Source of the DNA: Fulvia fulva
Lineage: Eukaryota > Ascomycota > Dothideomycetes > Mycosphaerellales > Mycosphaerellaceae
Length of the DNA: 64,000 bases
NCBI RefSeq assembly: GCF_020509005.1
Contig: NC_063014.1
Coordinates: forward strand, 1,798,001 to 1,862,000
Direction of reading: 5' to 3'
The position numbers and the translations under genes are program-made. Below, in pieces: positions 23,804 through 35,900 of the stretch. The stretch's first letter is position 1, and every line of letters starts with the position of its first letter. The notes under the pieces are model-generated. The model searched no databases. It had not been told where the DNA came from and saw only the letters and a list, made by a program, of their open reading frames with translations.

Positions 23804-24010
23804 TGTCGCGATCCGAGCGTATATATAGGTAATATGCTATTATTAAAACTCAAGGCTACGTACGCTAAGAATTAGGTAACTAATTAGTCACCTATAGCCT
23901 CTTTAAGAGCAACACTTGTCTACTCTAGATAGATATATACAATATATAACCTGCTTTTGAAACACCCTATATAAGCCTATATAATAACTTCCTATACTTC
24001 TAACGTAATA
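23804..24010 (+). repeat. Copia 3' LTR (207 bp)
   Basis: Pairs with 7885-8091. It keeps the canonical TG start. Followed at once by the TSD atata and then by LINE B1 sequence. Confidence 0.88.
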
Positions 24011-25720
24011 ATATACCCCGGTGACCCTCCTTAGGTATTAGTTTTAGATCTTTACTAACGGCGCGACGAGTCCCTTTAATAGGTAGGCCCTCTCGCCTAA
24101 GGACTATACTTAGCTACTATAGGTAAGGACTAGCCGTATAATAGCCGTATATAGAAGTCGTAACTACCGAAAGTCCGCCCCCTATATAGACGTAGTAAGC
24201 CTCTAGTATAATACTATATTCTGTTTAGCTTTCCGTAATATTACCTATATATACTTCCTCTACTATAGCGCCGGGTCTACCTATAGTCTAAGGATCCTAA
24301 GCTAATTTACCGGGTTAGCCGTATATCTATATATCTAGATAGAAGCTTATATATTATAGAACCGTAGCCGGCGCGTAAAGTGTATTAGGTTGTAATTTTC
24401 TAGGGTAAACCGAGCCCTATACCTCCTAGCCTAGTTCTCGTAGATCTTATACTCCTCTTCTAGTAGCCTATAGTTCTCCTTAGTCGAGGACGACTACGCT
24501 AGGATGTCTATATCGTCTACGAAGCTACTCGTAGCGGTACTCTAGGATTCTAGGGCTAGGAGTAGCGTCGCTATAAAGAAAAGGAATAGAATAGGTACTA
24601 GCGTTAAGTCTTACGGGATTCTAGTATAGACTACTTAAAATAGGCTCTTATACTAGCCGACTAGGAGTAAAGTACTACGGGTTTAGAGATAGGACCGTAC
24701 AAAGTTAATAAGCTACTTAGGGAGTCCTTTCGACCTTAGGATATAGAGTAGCCGCGGGTATAATACGTAGTCGAAGGCTCCTAATATATCTAGACTAATT
24801 AGGGATACTACCTTATCCCTATTCCTATACTAGATAGCCTTTACCTAAGAGGTAATAAGTTCTATTACGGATAGCGTCGAACGCTATAGGCGTATACCTA
24901 TCTAGGTGTCCGGGAGTAGTAAGTACTCCTCTACCGCCTTAGAGAGTCTCGTTATAACTAGCTTCTTAAGCGCCTTCCTAAGAGTATTAAGGAGCGTAAT
25001 TAGGCGGTACGACTTTACCTACGTATAGTCTTCCTTTTACGGCTTACGTAGGACTACTATCGTCGATTATTTAAATACTATCGGGTAGTATCCGGTCTAT
25101 AGGTAGGCGTCAAAGATCGCTATAACTACTAGGGCTAGTTGAGCTCTACACTTCTTTAGTAGCTCGTTTAGGATCCTATCCGGCCCCGAGGCTTTCTTCG
25201 CCGGTAACTTCCTAAGTATAGCGGCAACTTCTCCCTCGGACACCTTCTATTAGACCGCGATGCTAGGGGCTAGGGGAGTAGAGCTGTTTATATCGCTTAG
25301 ATTAGCCTCGACTAGGGGCGGGAAGAACTTGCTAGCTAGTAGACGCGCCCTAGCCTCGGGGTCGCTAACCGGGCTACTAGGCGATTGTAGCGCTAGGATA
25401 GAGAAGGAGGGGCCCTATGTAGGGTCCTGTCGGGCCTATTTCGCTAGCTTCTATATCCTCTCTAGCTTGCCGGCGATTTCTTCTACTATAGCCCTCTAGC
25501 CGACTACTTTCTTCCTCCGTATCGTAGCTTTCTTCTATTAGTATACCTCCCTATATACGTTCTAGGTCTCCTTACTATAGCTACTCGTCTATACCCGGCG
25601 GGCTCTTCTTACTTCTCTTACTACCGTAGTATACTCCGGCGTCTAGTATAGTTTAGACTATATTATTAGTTAGGTAAGCGGAACGTAAAGTAAGGTCGCT
25701 TTTCTTATTTCGTCTATTAA
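24011..25720 (-). mobile_element. LINE B1, piece 2 (reverse transcriptase region)
   Basis: Reverse complement of LINE B2 from about 13322 to 15030. It begins with the TSD of the Copia insertion (atata) and continues the interrupted ORF2 from piece 1. It ends with the 16-bp TSD of LINE C (25705-25720). Reverse-transcriptase remnants include the complement of FVDD near 24515. RIP-mutated. Confidence 0.88.
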
Positions 25721-26637
25721 TAAGGACGCTACTATATATAGCGCCGGAGTCTAGAATAGACGCGTAACTATTCCGGAAAATACGATAAAAAACGAAGGGG
25801 CGATAGCATCGCTAAAGTAAAGAGCGCCCTCGAAAGGCGGCGAACGAAGGGGGACGCGCGGAGCGACGACGCGCCCGGGAGAAACGGAATACGGAGACTA
25901 TCTACTATAACGACTATAATAACTATAAGCTACTAACTAGAAGAACTAGTATACGGAACACGGTATAGATATAGTAGAATATACCGCGATTATATACGAA
26001 ATTATAGCTCCCCTTACGAGCGCTAATCTACCCTACGAACGCGTATTCTATAGCCTCCTCGAGAGCTTAGCTAAAGCGATCTAGGAGCTACTACGGGCGA
26101 CAAAGGCGCTAGCGCTAGTAAAGGAAGTGACGAACGCGGACCTCCTATAGGAGATCTAGGCGCTAGGAAGAGCTAGGCCGGCGATATATACCTAAGCGGC
26201 TATAGTAGCCGTAGAGTAACTAACGTACCGTATTAGGCTAGTTTAGCGCGAGGTTACGATATATATAGACAACCCTAAAGAAAGAGAGCGGGTAGTAGTA
26301 CTATCGTACTAACGCCTCGTAGAGTAGGCGCGCTAGGCTAGTAAATAAGACATTATTATAGCCTAGAAGCTAAAGAGTAGAGACGTACGCTATACGCTCG
26401 TAACTATAGCGGGGAGACGGACGCTACTATAGAGCGTGGCCTAGGCGGTCGAGGTACTAAACGCGAAGAGCGTAGCGCCGGTCGTACTAGTATACTAGGC
26501 CCTTATATACGGTATCCGAGTTAATACCTTCCTAGTAGATACTAGCCCGGTAGCGATAGGAGAGGCTATTATAAAGGATAACTAGGCTACTATCCTAGGC
26601 CTCGTTATTACCCGGGCGTACTAGCTAAAGAAGCCGG
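25721..26637 (+). mobile_element. LINE C, piece 1 (5' UTR and ORF1 start)
   Basis: Start of a separate LINE family on the plus strand. Its left border is fixed by a 16-bp TSD, ttatttcgtctattaa, at 25705-25720 and 53063-53078. ORF1 residues are readable once TAG codons are ignored (for example LKSRDVRYTLVTIAGRRTLL). It is broken at 26638 by Gypsy1, with TSD gccgg. Confidence 0.82.
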
Positions 26638-27192
26638 TGTTATAGTCTCCCTAGAGTATATAGAAGGTAGGGATAGAAGAGCCTTAGAGTGCTTAGAAGT
26701 CGTTAAGAAGTAATAGTCTAGCTTAGTATATAAGCGCTAAGAATTATATACCTCGTAATATTCACTACGGGACCTAGCCCTCTAAATTCACTACTCTACT
26801 AAACCTTAATAGATTCACTTCGGCTCGTAGCTATATAACTTACGGCACTCCCGCGAGCACCCGCGACTACACTAGACCCTAGAAGAAGCACGTAGAAGAC
26901 TCGGAACGTAGGGTAGGTTAGAATAAGGTTTTGAGCAAAGCTACTAAGCGCGGCTTCGTATAGGTTAGCCCTATTAATACGGGGACACGTACTCGCGAGG
27001 GTCTAGCCCTATTAATACGGGGACACGTACTCGCGAGGGTCGCGTATAAGTATCTAGCCTTCCCTAGGCCTCTCTTACTTTCTTCGTCTTTCGTTTTATA
27101 TAGCAATTATACTATACCCTTTATATCTATACTTCGTACCTATATTCTCGCTTTTACTCTTATATCTTATAGGCTAGGCTCTTACCCTAACA
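26638..27192 (+). repeat. Gypsy1 5' LTR (555 bp) with internal 38-bp duplication
   Basis: Canonical ends TGTTATAG and CCCTAACA. Two direct 38-bp units lie at 26966-27003 and 27004-27041; the Gypsy2 LTR has only one such unit, the Gypsy1 3' LTR has two. Confidence 0.88.
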
Positions 27193-27429
27193 TTACGAAA
27201 GACTAACAAACTGTTAACTACTCGAGTCATCCTTATAGGTGACCACGCTACCGATAAAGGTGTTAACCTCGATAACTAAGACACCCTATTCCACTTTAGT
27301 AAGTAGGCTAATATCCCCTTCTCGAACGCCGCTACCTTTAGTACCTAGGTAAACGCTAACCCCGACACCGCCTACGCTCTTATTAACCGTACCGTGTCCT
27401 CTTTCCGCGAGACCGCCTAGTAGGTCGAG

Positions 27430-30400
27430 CAAGTAAACAACTAAGTAATATACCTCTAAGGTATCGTAAATACCTTCTAGAACCTCGTACCGTACGCCGA
27501 CGATAACCGCCGCTAGTACTTCTCTAAGAAGGTTAATGACCTAGACGAGTTCGACGGTAATAAGAGCAAGTTCGAGGCATTTGAGACATAGCTCACTATT
27601 AAGCTATTAGCTAATGCCGACTACTTTCCGTAAGAGAAGGACAAGGTTACGTACGTCTTCTTCCTCCTTCGGGGAGACGCCGCGGCTTAGGTATAATACT
27701 ATATCGATAACGCTACGTAGACTATCGGCTACCCGGACGTCCTTACCTTAATATAGGACCTCCGTGCTGCCTTTAGTGATCTAGACCGTAGAGCTACCGT
27801 ATAGAACGCTATCTATAACCTCCTCTAGAAGAATAAGAGCTTCGCCGAGTACCTCGCGGCCTTTAACCGCGACATCGGGTTTACCGGCTATAACGAAGAG
27901 ACTAAGAAGAGTACTCTCCGCCGTGGCTTATTAGTAGAGCTTCTTCGAGCCCTCGAGGACAAGGACGTCGGTACTATAAGCTTCCGTAAGCTCGTCGAGA
28001 CCTACTAGCGCCTCGACTCTAATATTAAACACACCGCCTCTCTCCTCGCTTCCCGTTCTTAAGGTCGTTAGCCTCGTAGTCCCGGAAGCTACTTCGCTAC
28101 TCTACTAGGCGCCGCCGCTCCTACGGCTCTCCCTCCCGTCTCTATAGGTAATACTATAGATCTTAGCGCTAGTACTACCGTCCCTCGAGTCTAGGGCCTC
28201 GTTAACGGTAAGCTTACTCCCGAAGAGAAGCTTCGCCGTCGCTAGGCCGGACTCTATACCTACTACGGCGGTCTAGGCTATATCGTAGTTAACTATCCGT
28301 AGCTCGCTACCCGTAACGCCCGTAACCCGGTTCGCGGCGCTATCGGCGCTATCGAGCCTACTCCTACTACTCCCGCTAAGTAGAGAAAAGCCTAGGTCTT
28401 CCTTATCGACGTAGTGAAGACTAAGAATAACGTTTACCGAAAGTAAAGAGAGGAAAGAAGTTAAGGATCAATATAGTATAGCTAGACCTATACGATAAGA
28501 CGGGCAAGGACTACGCTTATAAACCGTTCGTTACAAATGTAAATATCGGCTTAAAGAAACTCTCTTCTTCTAATCTTACTCTTATAGACACTGGCGTACT
28601 AGGCGAGTCTTTTATAAACTATAAACTCGCGACCTCTCTTAACCTCGAACCCTAGGAACTAAAGTACCCTCGTACCCTTAAACTCTTTAACGGCACGGAG
28701 ACTACTACTAGTAAGATTACTTATATTATATACACGTTAATCACTCTCGGAGGAAAGCGTATGTCGATTACTAGCTTCCTTACGTCCCTACCGTATTAGA
28801 AGTTTATCCTCGGCCTCCCCTAGTTTAGACGATACTAGCCTATTATCGACTAGACTTCCCTTACTATTAGTTTCCCTCTAGAAGCTCCTCCGGCGCCTCC
28901 GCCTTCTCCGCCGCCTTAGCGCGATCCTAAGTATACTAAGATCTTCTAGGTAAACGCCGCTACCTTTACTACTACTACTAAGTAGCCTAAAGCTTAAGTC
29001 TTCGCCGCCTCCCTCCGCGATATCGACATCGCCCTCGAGAAGCTCGATAAGAAGCGTATACCTACCGACCCTACTACGAAGGTCCCTCCTTAGGTATACT
29101 ATATCCTCTACGTATTCGATACTAAAGCCGTAGACGAGCTACCTCCTTATCGCCCTTACGACTATAAGATTAAGCTAGAAGAGGGTACGGAGGTACCGTT
29201 CGGACCGCTATATTCTATATCCCGAGAAGAGCTTATCGTCCTTAAGAGATACCTCGAAGAAAACCTAAAGAAGAGGTTTATTCGAGCGAGCCGTTCTAGC
29301 GCTAGTAGTCCCGTTATGTTCGTTAAGAAGCCCGTCGGTAGCCTACGCTTCTACGTAGACTACCGAGGCTTAAACGCTATTATAAAGAAGAACCGCTACC
29401 TAATACCGTTAATTTAGGAGACGCTCGAACGCCTCTCTAAGGCCAAGTACTTTACTAAGCTCGATGTTATCGCGACGTTTAACAAGTTACGAATAGTAGA
29501 AGGATACGAGTATCTTATAGCCTTCCGTACTCGCTACGGGCTATTCGAGTCGCTCGTTATGCCCTTCGGCGTTTATAACGGGCCTAGTACCTTCTAGAAC
29601 TTTATTAACGACATCCTTTAGGAGTTCCTCGATCAGTTCTATACTGCCTACATCGACGACATCCTAGTCTATAGCGAGACTAAGGAGGAGCACCGCGAGC
29701 ACGTCTATAAGGTCCTTTAGAAGCTCGTAGACGCCGGCTTGTAGCTCGATATCGACAAGTACGAGTTTAAGAAGACCGAAGTCAAGTTCCTTAGTTTAAT
29801 TATTACCGTAGACGGTATTAAGATAGACTAAGAGAAGATCGACGCTATTGTCGAATAGGATACTCCTACGAACGTTAAGGAGGTCTAGGGTTTTCTAGGC
29901 TTTACTAACTTCTACCGCCGCTTTATCTACGTATTCTCGGGCGTAGTACGCCCTTTAACGAAGCTTACGCGTAAGGGTAAGAAGTTTGCCTAGACTAACG
30001 AGTACTAGGAAGCTTTTGACTTACTTAAAGCGAAGTTTATTAAGAACCCGCTTCTATAGCACTTCGATTTCGAACTAGAGACCCGTATAGAGACTAACGT
30101 ATCCGACGGCGTAGTAGGCGGTGTCCTACTATAACGCCGCTCGCCTAAACCTCCCTAGCTACCTATCGCCTTCCTCTCTAAGAAGATGACCGCTACGGAG
30201 TATAACTACGAGATCTACGACAAGGAGCTTCTCGCTATCGTTAAAGCTTTTAAAGAGTAGCACCCCGAGCTCGAAGGCTCTACTATACCCGTCTAAGTAA
30301 GCTCCGACTATAAGAACCTCGTCTACTTTATAAAGAGTAAGCTACTTAATTGTCGCTAGGCCCGCTAGAGCGAGTTCCTCTCCCGGTTCAACTTTATAAT

Positions 30401-32260
30401 CTCGTATACGCCCGGTAAGGCCAACTCGATAGCCGACGCCCTTACCCGCCGCCCTAGTAACTCTCTAGTTGATCGAAGAGGGGGCTAGCAAATCGTAGAG
30501 TAACAAGTTATTAAAGAGCATAACCTCTCTTCCGAGCTTCGAGAGTACCTATCGAATAACTAGCCTACGCTCGCCGCTTCCTTTACTACTCTCGTACTCG
30601 CTCCTACCTACCTTAACGAGAGTAACGATAAATCCGAGCCTAAGGAATACGCCTCGGACGCTAAGGACTTGAACGACGATAAAGAGGGCTTAATAATAAC
30701 CGACGGCTTATCCGAATTAGACTTTAAGGGGTTTGATAATAAGGAGCAGCCCGAAGGCATTATAGCACGAGTACGAATAGCGTACGATACCGATATAGAC
30801 GCCTAAGAGTTAGTTTAGGCCCTTAAATCTAGCGCGAGGACATTCCCGGGCTTCTCGCTATCCGAGTACGAGCTCTAGGAAGGTGTCGTCTACTTCCGTA
30901 AGAAGCTTTACGTACCGTAGCCCGAAGGCTCTAATATCCGAGCTAAGATTCTTTAAATTATCTACGACTCCGCCTCTAGGGGTCACCTAGGCGTAGCTAA
31001 GACCTATAAGCTCCTCGCTAGGTGTTACTAGTAGCCGTATTCCTAGAAGGACGTCCGCCGCTACGTACTAAACTACGCTACTTACCGAAGAGCTAAAGCT
31101 AACCGCTACCGTCCCTACGGTCTCTTATACCCTCTCCCGGCTCCTAATCGTCCGTAGAAGCACATTACTATAGACTTTATTACCGATCTTCCTTACGGTA
31201 AGACCTTTAGCGGCGTGAAAGTAAAGGCCCTTCTAGTGATCGTGGACCGTTACTCTAAGGACCGGTATATAATCCCGTACTAGAGTATAACCGTAAAGGA
31301 GACTACTCGCTTGTTCTACGAATTCGTCTAGCGCTTTTAAGGCCTCCCGGATAGCATCACCTCTAATAGAGGCACCTAGTTCATCTCGTACTTCTAGAAG
31401 CGTCTATATACTATCCTAGGTATTAAGTATAACCTCTCGACTAGTTTTTAGCTACAGACCGACGGCTAGACCGAAATTACGAACGCTATCCTCGAATAGG
31501 TCCTTCGTTACTTCGTCGACTACTACTAGAAGCATTGGCCTTAGTATATCCCTACGGTAGAGTTCGCTACTCGTAACTAGGACTCGGAGACTACTAGCTA
31601 CTCTCCCTTCTATACTACGAGAGGTTACTACCCTCGTATAGGTATAGAACTAGAAGAGCCTCTCCCGCCTACCGAAGACGTAAACGAGTAAGTAGTAGAC
31701 GAGTTCGCTACTATACTCTTATAGATCTATAAAGAAGTCTACGACGAGATAGTATACGTATAAGCAATCTACGAGGATCAAGCTAATCGTCGTCGCTAGC
31801 TAGCTCCCGACTACTAAGTAGGCGATATAGTATACCTTAACTCTAAGAACATTAAGACGGACCGCCCCTCTAAGAAGCTGAGCTAGAAGAACCTAGGTCC
31901 TTTTAAGATCACCGAGCGTATTAGTTTATACGCCTACCGTCTAGCTCTTCCTATAAATATAAAGATCTACGACGTCTTCTATCCCGTACGCCTTCGGCCG
32001 TCGGCTAAGGACCTATTCCTAAACTAGAACTAAGACATACTAGGTCCTCCCGATAAAGTAGAAGTCGACGAGCCGGTTAACCTACCTTCTAACGACTATA
32101 CCGTCCGTAAGATCCGGGGAATCCGCGTAGAGCCTAACGACGTTAAAGGGCTACCGCCGATTAAGTATAAAGTCGAATAGTAAGGTTACCCTAAGTAGGA
32201 TACCTTATAGGAACCTATCTAATATATTATCTTTAATCGTTAAGCAATCGAAGAATACTA
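27430..32260 (+). pseudogene. Gypsy1 gag-pol, RIP-disabled
   Basis: Gag (about 27430-28450) includes a knuckle remnant in which Cys codons have become Tyr (YTYYGGLGYIVVNYPQ). Protease: LIDTGVLGESF near 28585. Reverse transcriptase: [11 protein letters not shown] (about 29350), [11 protein letters not shown] and the catalytic YIDDILVYS (about 29650-29676). RNase H follows, then integrase with an HHCC remnant (about 30980-31090), IDFITDLP and RGTQFIS (about 31170-31390). A chromodomain follows at about 32090-32260 (YTVRKIRGIR, GYPKQDT). The chromodomain places it among chromoviruses, which direct integration to particular chromatin (family knowledge). Stops are mainly TAG. Exact start unknown because ATG codons are lost. 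Confidence 0.85.
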
Positions 32261-32443
32261 CGCCCGCGTAGACGGCCTAGAGGTTAATATCGGTAGGCTT
32301 TTTGAATCTAAGCTCTTCGACGGGGCTTACTAATAGTGTATCGACTATAACATTAGGCCTAAGCCTAGTACTAAAGCTGAACATCCTCGATATATAGAAC
32401 TACTACGGCTTCGTAGGAACTTAGTTTTGTTCGGAGGGGCTAC

Positions 32444-32962
32444 TATTATAGTCTCCCTATAGAGTATATAGAAGGTAGGGACAGAAGAGCCTTAGAGTAC
32501 TTAGAAGTCGTTAAGAAGTGAAAGTCTAGCTTAGTATATAAGCGCTAAGAATTATATGCCCCGTAATATTCACTACGGGACCTAGCCCTCTAAATTCACT
32601 ACTCTACTAAACCTTAATAGATTCACTTCGGCTCGTAGCTATATAACTTACGGTACTCCCGTAAGTACCCGCGACTACGCTAGACCCTAGAAGAAGTACG
32701 TAGAAGACTCGGAACGTAGGGTAGGTTAGAATAAGGTTTTGAGCAAAGCTACTAAGCGCGGCTTCGTATAGGTTAGCCCTATTAATACGGGGACACGTAC
32801 TCGCGAGGGTCTAGCCCTATTATTACGGGGACACGTACTCGCGAGGGTCGCGTATAAGTATCCGGCCTTCCCTAGGCCTCTCTTACTTTCTTCGTCTTTC
32901 GTTTTATATAGCAATTATACTATACCCTTTATATCTACACTTCGTACCTATATTCTCGCTTT
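32444..32962 (+). repeat. Gypsy1 3' LTR, left part
   Basis: Begins TATTATAG (TG changed to TA) after the purine-rich CGGAGGGGC. It matches the 5' LTR up to 32962, where LINE A2 starts; the last 38 bp follow at 38112-38149. Confidence 0.88.
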
Positions 32963-35900
32963 GACATTACGCTTAACGACCTATCTCGGGTACTAGGACG
33001 AGGACTATTCAATCGATAGCCCTTATTAAGACGAGCAATCTACTCAAGCAGTAGCGACCCGCCTACGCTAGCGGCGGCGCAATTATAATACAAAAAAAAC
33101 CCCAAAACCGAGGTCCCCTTCCCCTAAAGGCAGACCCTAGAATTACGGAGTTACGGAGGACAACTGCCTAATTAGGAAGCGCGACCCCGAACAATAGCGA
33201 AGGATAGCAACTAACGAGAGCCATAGCCTTACGAACATTCTATACTAAGAGTCAAACCGGGGAACAAACTAAGAAAAAACCTAGGACATAAGCCAAGGCC
33301 CACTATATAGAAAGTAGAGGCTAACGACAAATAATATAGCGTAGACGACCCTATATACGGAGGCGGAGAACTTACTAGGGGATGACGAACACCTAGCCCG
33401 GGCATATAAGAACACTATAGCACAGCTACTAGGAGCGCTAAAAGCGCTATTATACCAAATCCCGAAGACAATCCAATAAGTAATATAGAAGGCAGCCTAG
33501 AAACTAACTATATAGGCAACAGTAGTAGTAGGTAAGAATCAATCCCCTCCGAAGGAAAGTAAGGCGGTACGCCTATACATTACTAATCCGGCGGAGAAAC
33601 AAGAAATCGCAGCCCTAATAAGTAAGGAGATTGTCGATAGAATCGGCTAAAAGGAGGTAGTTAGGGCGAGGGTAGAGGCAATAGGCGTAGTAAGACTCTT
33701 TACCGTATAAGAGTCTAATAGACGAAAGCTAGAGACCTATAAGGAGTGGACTACTAAAGTCGCGAAGTCGGTACGAGTCTCCTACTAATAGTATACCGTC
33801 ATCGCCTACGGGGTCCCTAGGATATTCAAGGTCGAAGACCTTCCCTACCTCTAAGTATAGAACTAGAACACCTTCCTAGGAGTACGACTAACGAAGGCGG
33901 TATAGCTATACAAGACAGTAGACCGAGAAAAGACGCATTTATCGCTTATTATTTAGGTAGAGATAGCGGAACAAGCTAACTAGATATTAGACAATAGGCT
34001 ATTCTAGAACTACGAGAGAATGGACACGGAGATCTATTAGAGTAGCTATAGGGTACTACAATGCTTCTAATGCTAACAGTACGGTTATATAGCCTTAAAA
34101 TACGGGGAGAAGACCCTAAGGTGTCCTCACTACGTAGGCCTATACTAGGGAAGGGAATGCCCAAAAAAGGAGAGCAGGTACGTATACTACGGTAGAAGGC
34201 ACCTAGCGTATTCAAGCTAATGCCCGGCTAGAATAGTAGCATAAGAACGAGCGAGATAAGTAAGGATCTCTATACTAGCTAGGTACCCCTAACGACAATA
34301 GGAGGGACCTACCGTATATAAGGGCTTCGAGCCGAGTAAAAGGAAGAGGGCAGAAGAGACGAATAAGGGAACCTAACCGTAAACGTATCTACCTCCCGGT
34401 AGGCCTCGACACCTTAACCGGGCTACTAACGAACTAGGCCAAATGCGAATCTTTAGGGCGCCCTAGCGGCCCTAGGGCTAGCCGGATAGCGAGATATAGG
34501 CTTAGGAGACACAGTAGGTCAGCACGGAAATGGACCTCACGGATAACGAATAATACTATACGACGACATTACTATCGTATAGTATAACGTAAACAAAAGT
34601 AGGGACAAGGTCTAGCGCCACTTTCTATAAGAGCTAGACCCGCTACGGTACTACGTTATTATAGTATAGGAACTATAGATCAACCCCTACGTAGGACTCC
34701 TAGCCACTTGTAATGACCGGAGATACTATACCGTAATCGCGGGCTAACGAGGCGTTATCCCGAGGACATATATATACGTAAGCAAGACTATAGACCTTAA
34801 GTCGTAGAAGGTTATACTACCGTAGTAGGGCAACCTAGGAGACATAACATCAATCTAGATCGACACGACACAAGGCCCTATCTAGATCTATAACGTTTAT
34901 AACCCGCTACCGCGGGGTCGGACGAGTAGGGAACTAGGAACCCTCGCCTACCTAGAGCGGACCCTAAGCTAAGACACGAAGTAAGTACTCCTCGGCGACT
35001 TTAACCTCTACTACCTATAGTAGGGACTCGAATTCACTCCCCCGTACGCATTTCTAGGGGGGAAGCTACTAGACATAACCGTACGCTACGGAATGGCCTT
35101 AGTAATACTAAAGGGAACAGAGACGTAGAAGGCCCGTACTAGTATAAGTACGATCGACCTATACTTTCTATTACGAGAACTTGAAGAGAGACTAGTCTAA
35201 TACCGACCGAACTACGCGCTAGAAGCCTCCTTAGACTATATCCCTATCTAAACGACGCTAGGGGTAAAGGCGATAGAGGAGCTAGCAAACGAACTACGCC
35301 GTAACTAGAAGAAGGCACGCTAGGACGACATAAGAGGCTTCCTAATAGCGAACCTACTATAGTATAGAGAACTCGAGACGACAGCTTAGCTAGATCAAGT
35401 AGCGGAACAGATTACCTCGGTCATATAGTAAGCAGCGGAACAATATACGCCGTTACTCCGGCCCTTAACGTAGTAGAAGGCCTTCTAGACCCCTAAATGC
35501 TCTACGAAGGTAAGGGAGGCTAGAAGGGCAAGGCGACAGTAGACGAAGGAGCACACCTAAGAGACGTAGGAGTAATACTGCCACGCGACACAAGAGAAGA
35601 AGGCATAGATAAGACGCGATAAGCTATAGGACTAGAGAGCGACGATCGGGCTCGTTATAGAAAACCCGGAACAGATGTAGAGACTTGCTAAATAGGCACG
35701 ACTACCTAAAGAGCAACAAGCCCCTCACTTCCCCCTAATCGTAGACCGCGAAGGGATTGCCTAGGCTACGCCCCGGGGCAAGGCAAAAGCGTTAGCCGAC
35801 TATTTCTTTTCGACGTAAGTAGAGGCAGACCTTACGGATATCGACCCGAGCATATACCCGGAACCCCTAGACATAGATTGGGCGGTTAGCTCTAACATAG

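Larger units (their letters stand above)
7885..24010 (+). mobile_element. Copia-type LTR retrotransposon, host to three nested LINEs
   Basis: Bounded by two 207-bp LTRs (7885-8091 and 23804-24010) and a 5-bp TSD, atata, at 7880-7884 and 24011-24015. Protein remains in order: Gag-like segment (about 8290-9250), protease remnant (about 9490-9540), the LLDVAYWLGFGINVIS segment before the integrase (about 9650-9700), and GAG-pre-integrase (about 10090-10225). An integrase core follows in two parts (10905-10988 and 15966-16640), with YFYSDNEPAIRK and AEYAPTQDPVERARA. A C-terminal RNase H stretch, IDELTK, lies near 22540. This protease-integrase-RNase H order is that of Copia. No reverse-transcriptase core is recognisable. 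The three inserts are LINE A4, LINE B2 and LINE A1. Dense TAG codons and TpA enrichment indicate heavy RIP. Confidence 0.88.

Noticed and set aside
26918..27106. Recurring 62-residue antisense frame in Gypsy LTRs (also 32726-32914 and, altered, 58873-59145)
   Set aside because: Lies within the LTR, spans the 38-bp duplication and changes length with it; no protein similarity is recognised.
27193..27215. Primer-binding site of Gypsy1
   Set aside because: The sequence after the LTR (TTACGAAAGAC) does not begin like a standard tRNA 3' complement, and no tRNA could be named.
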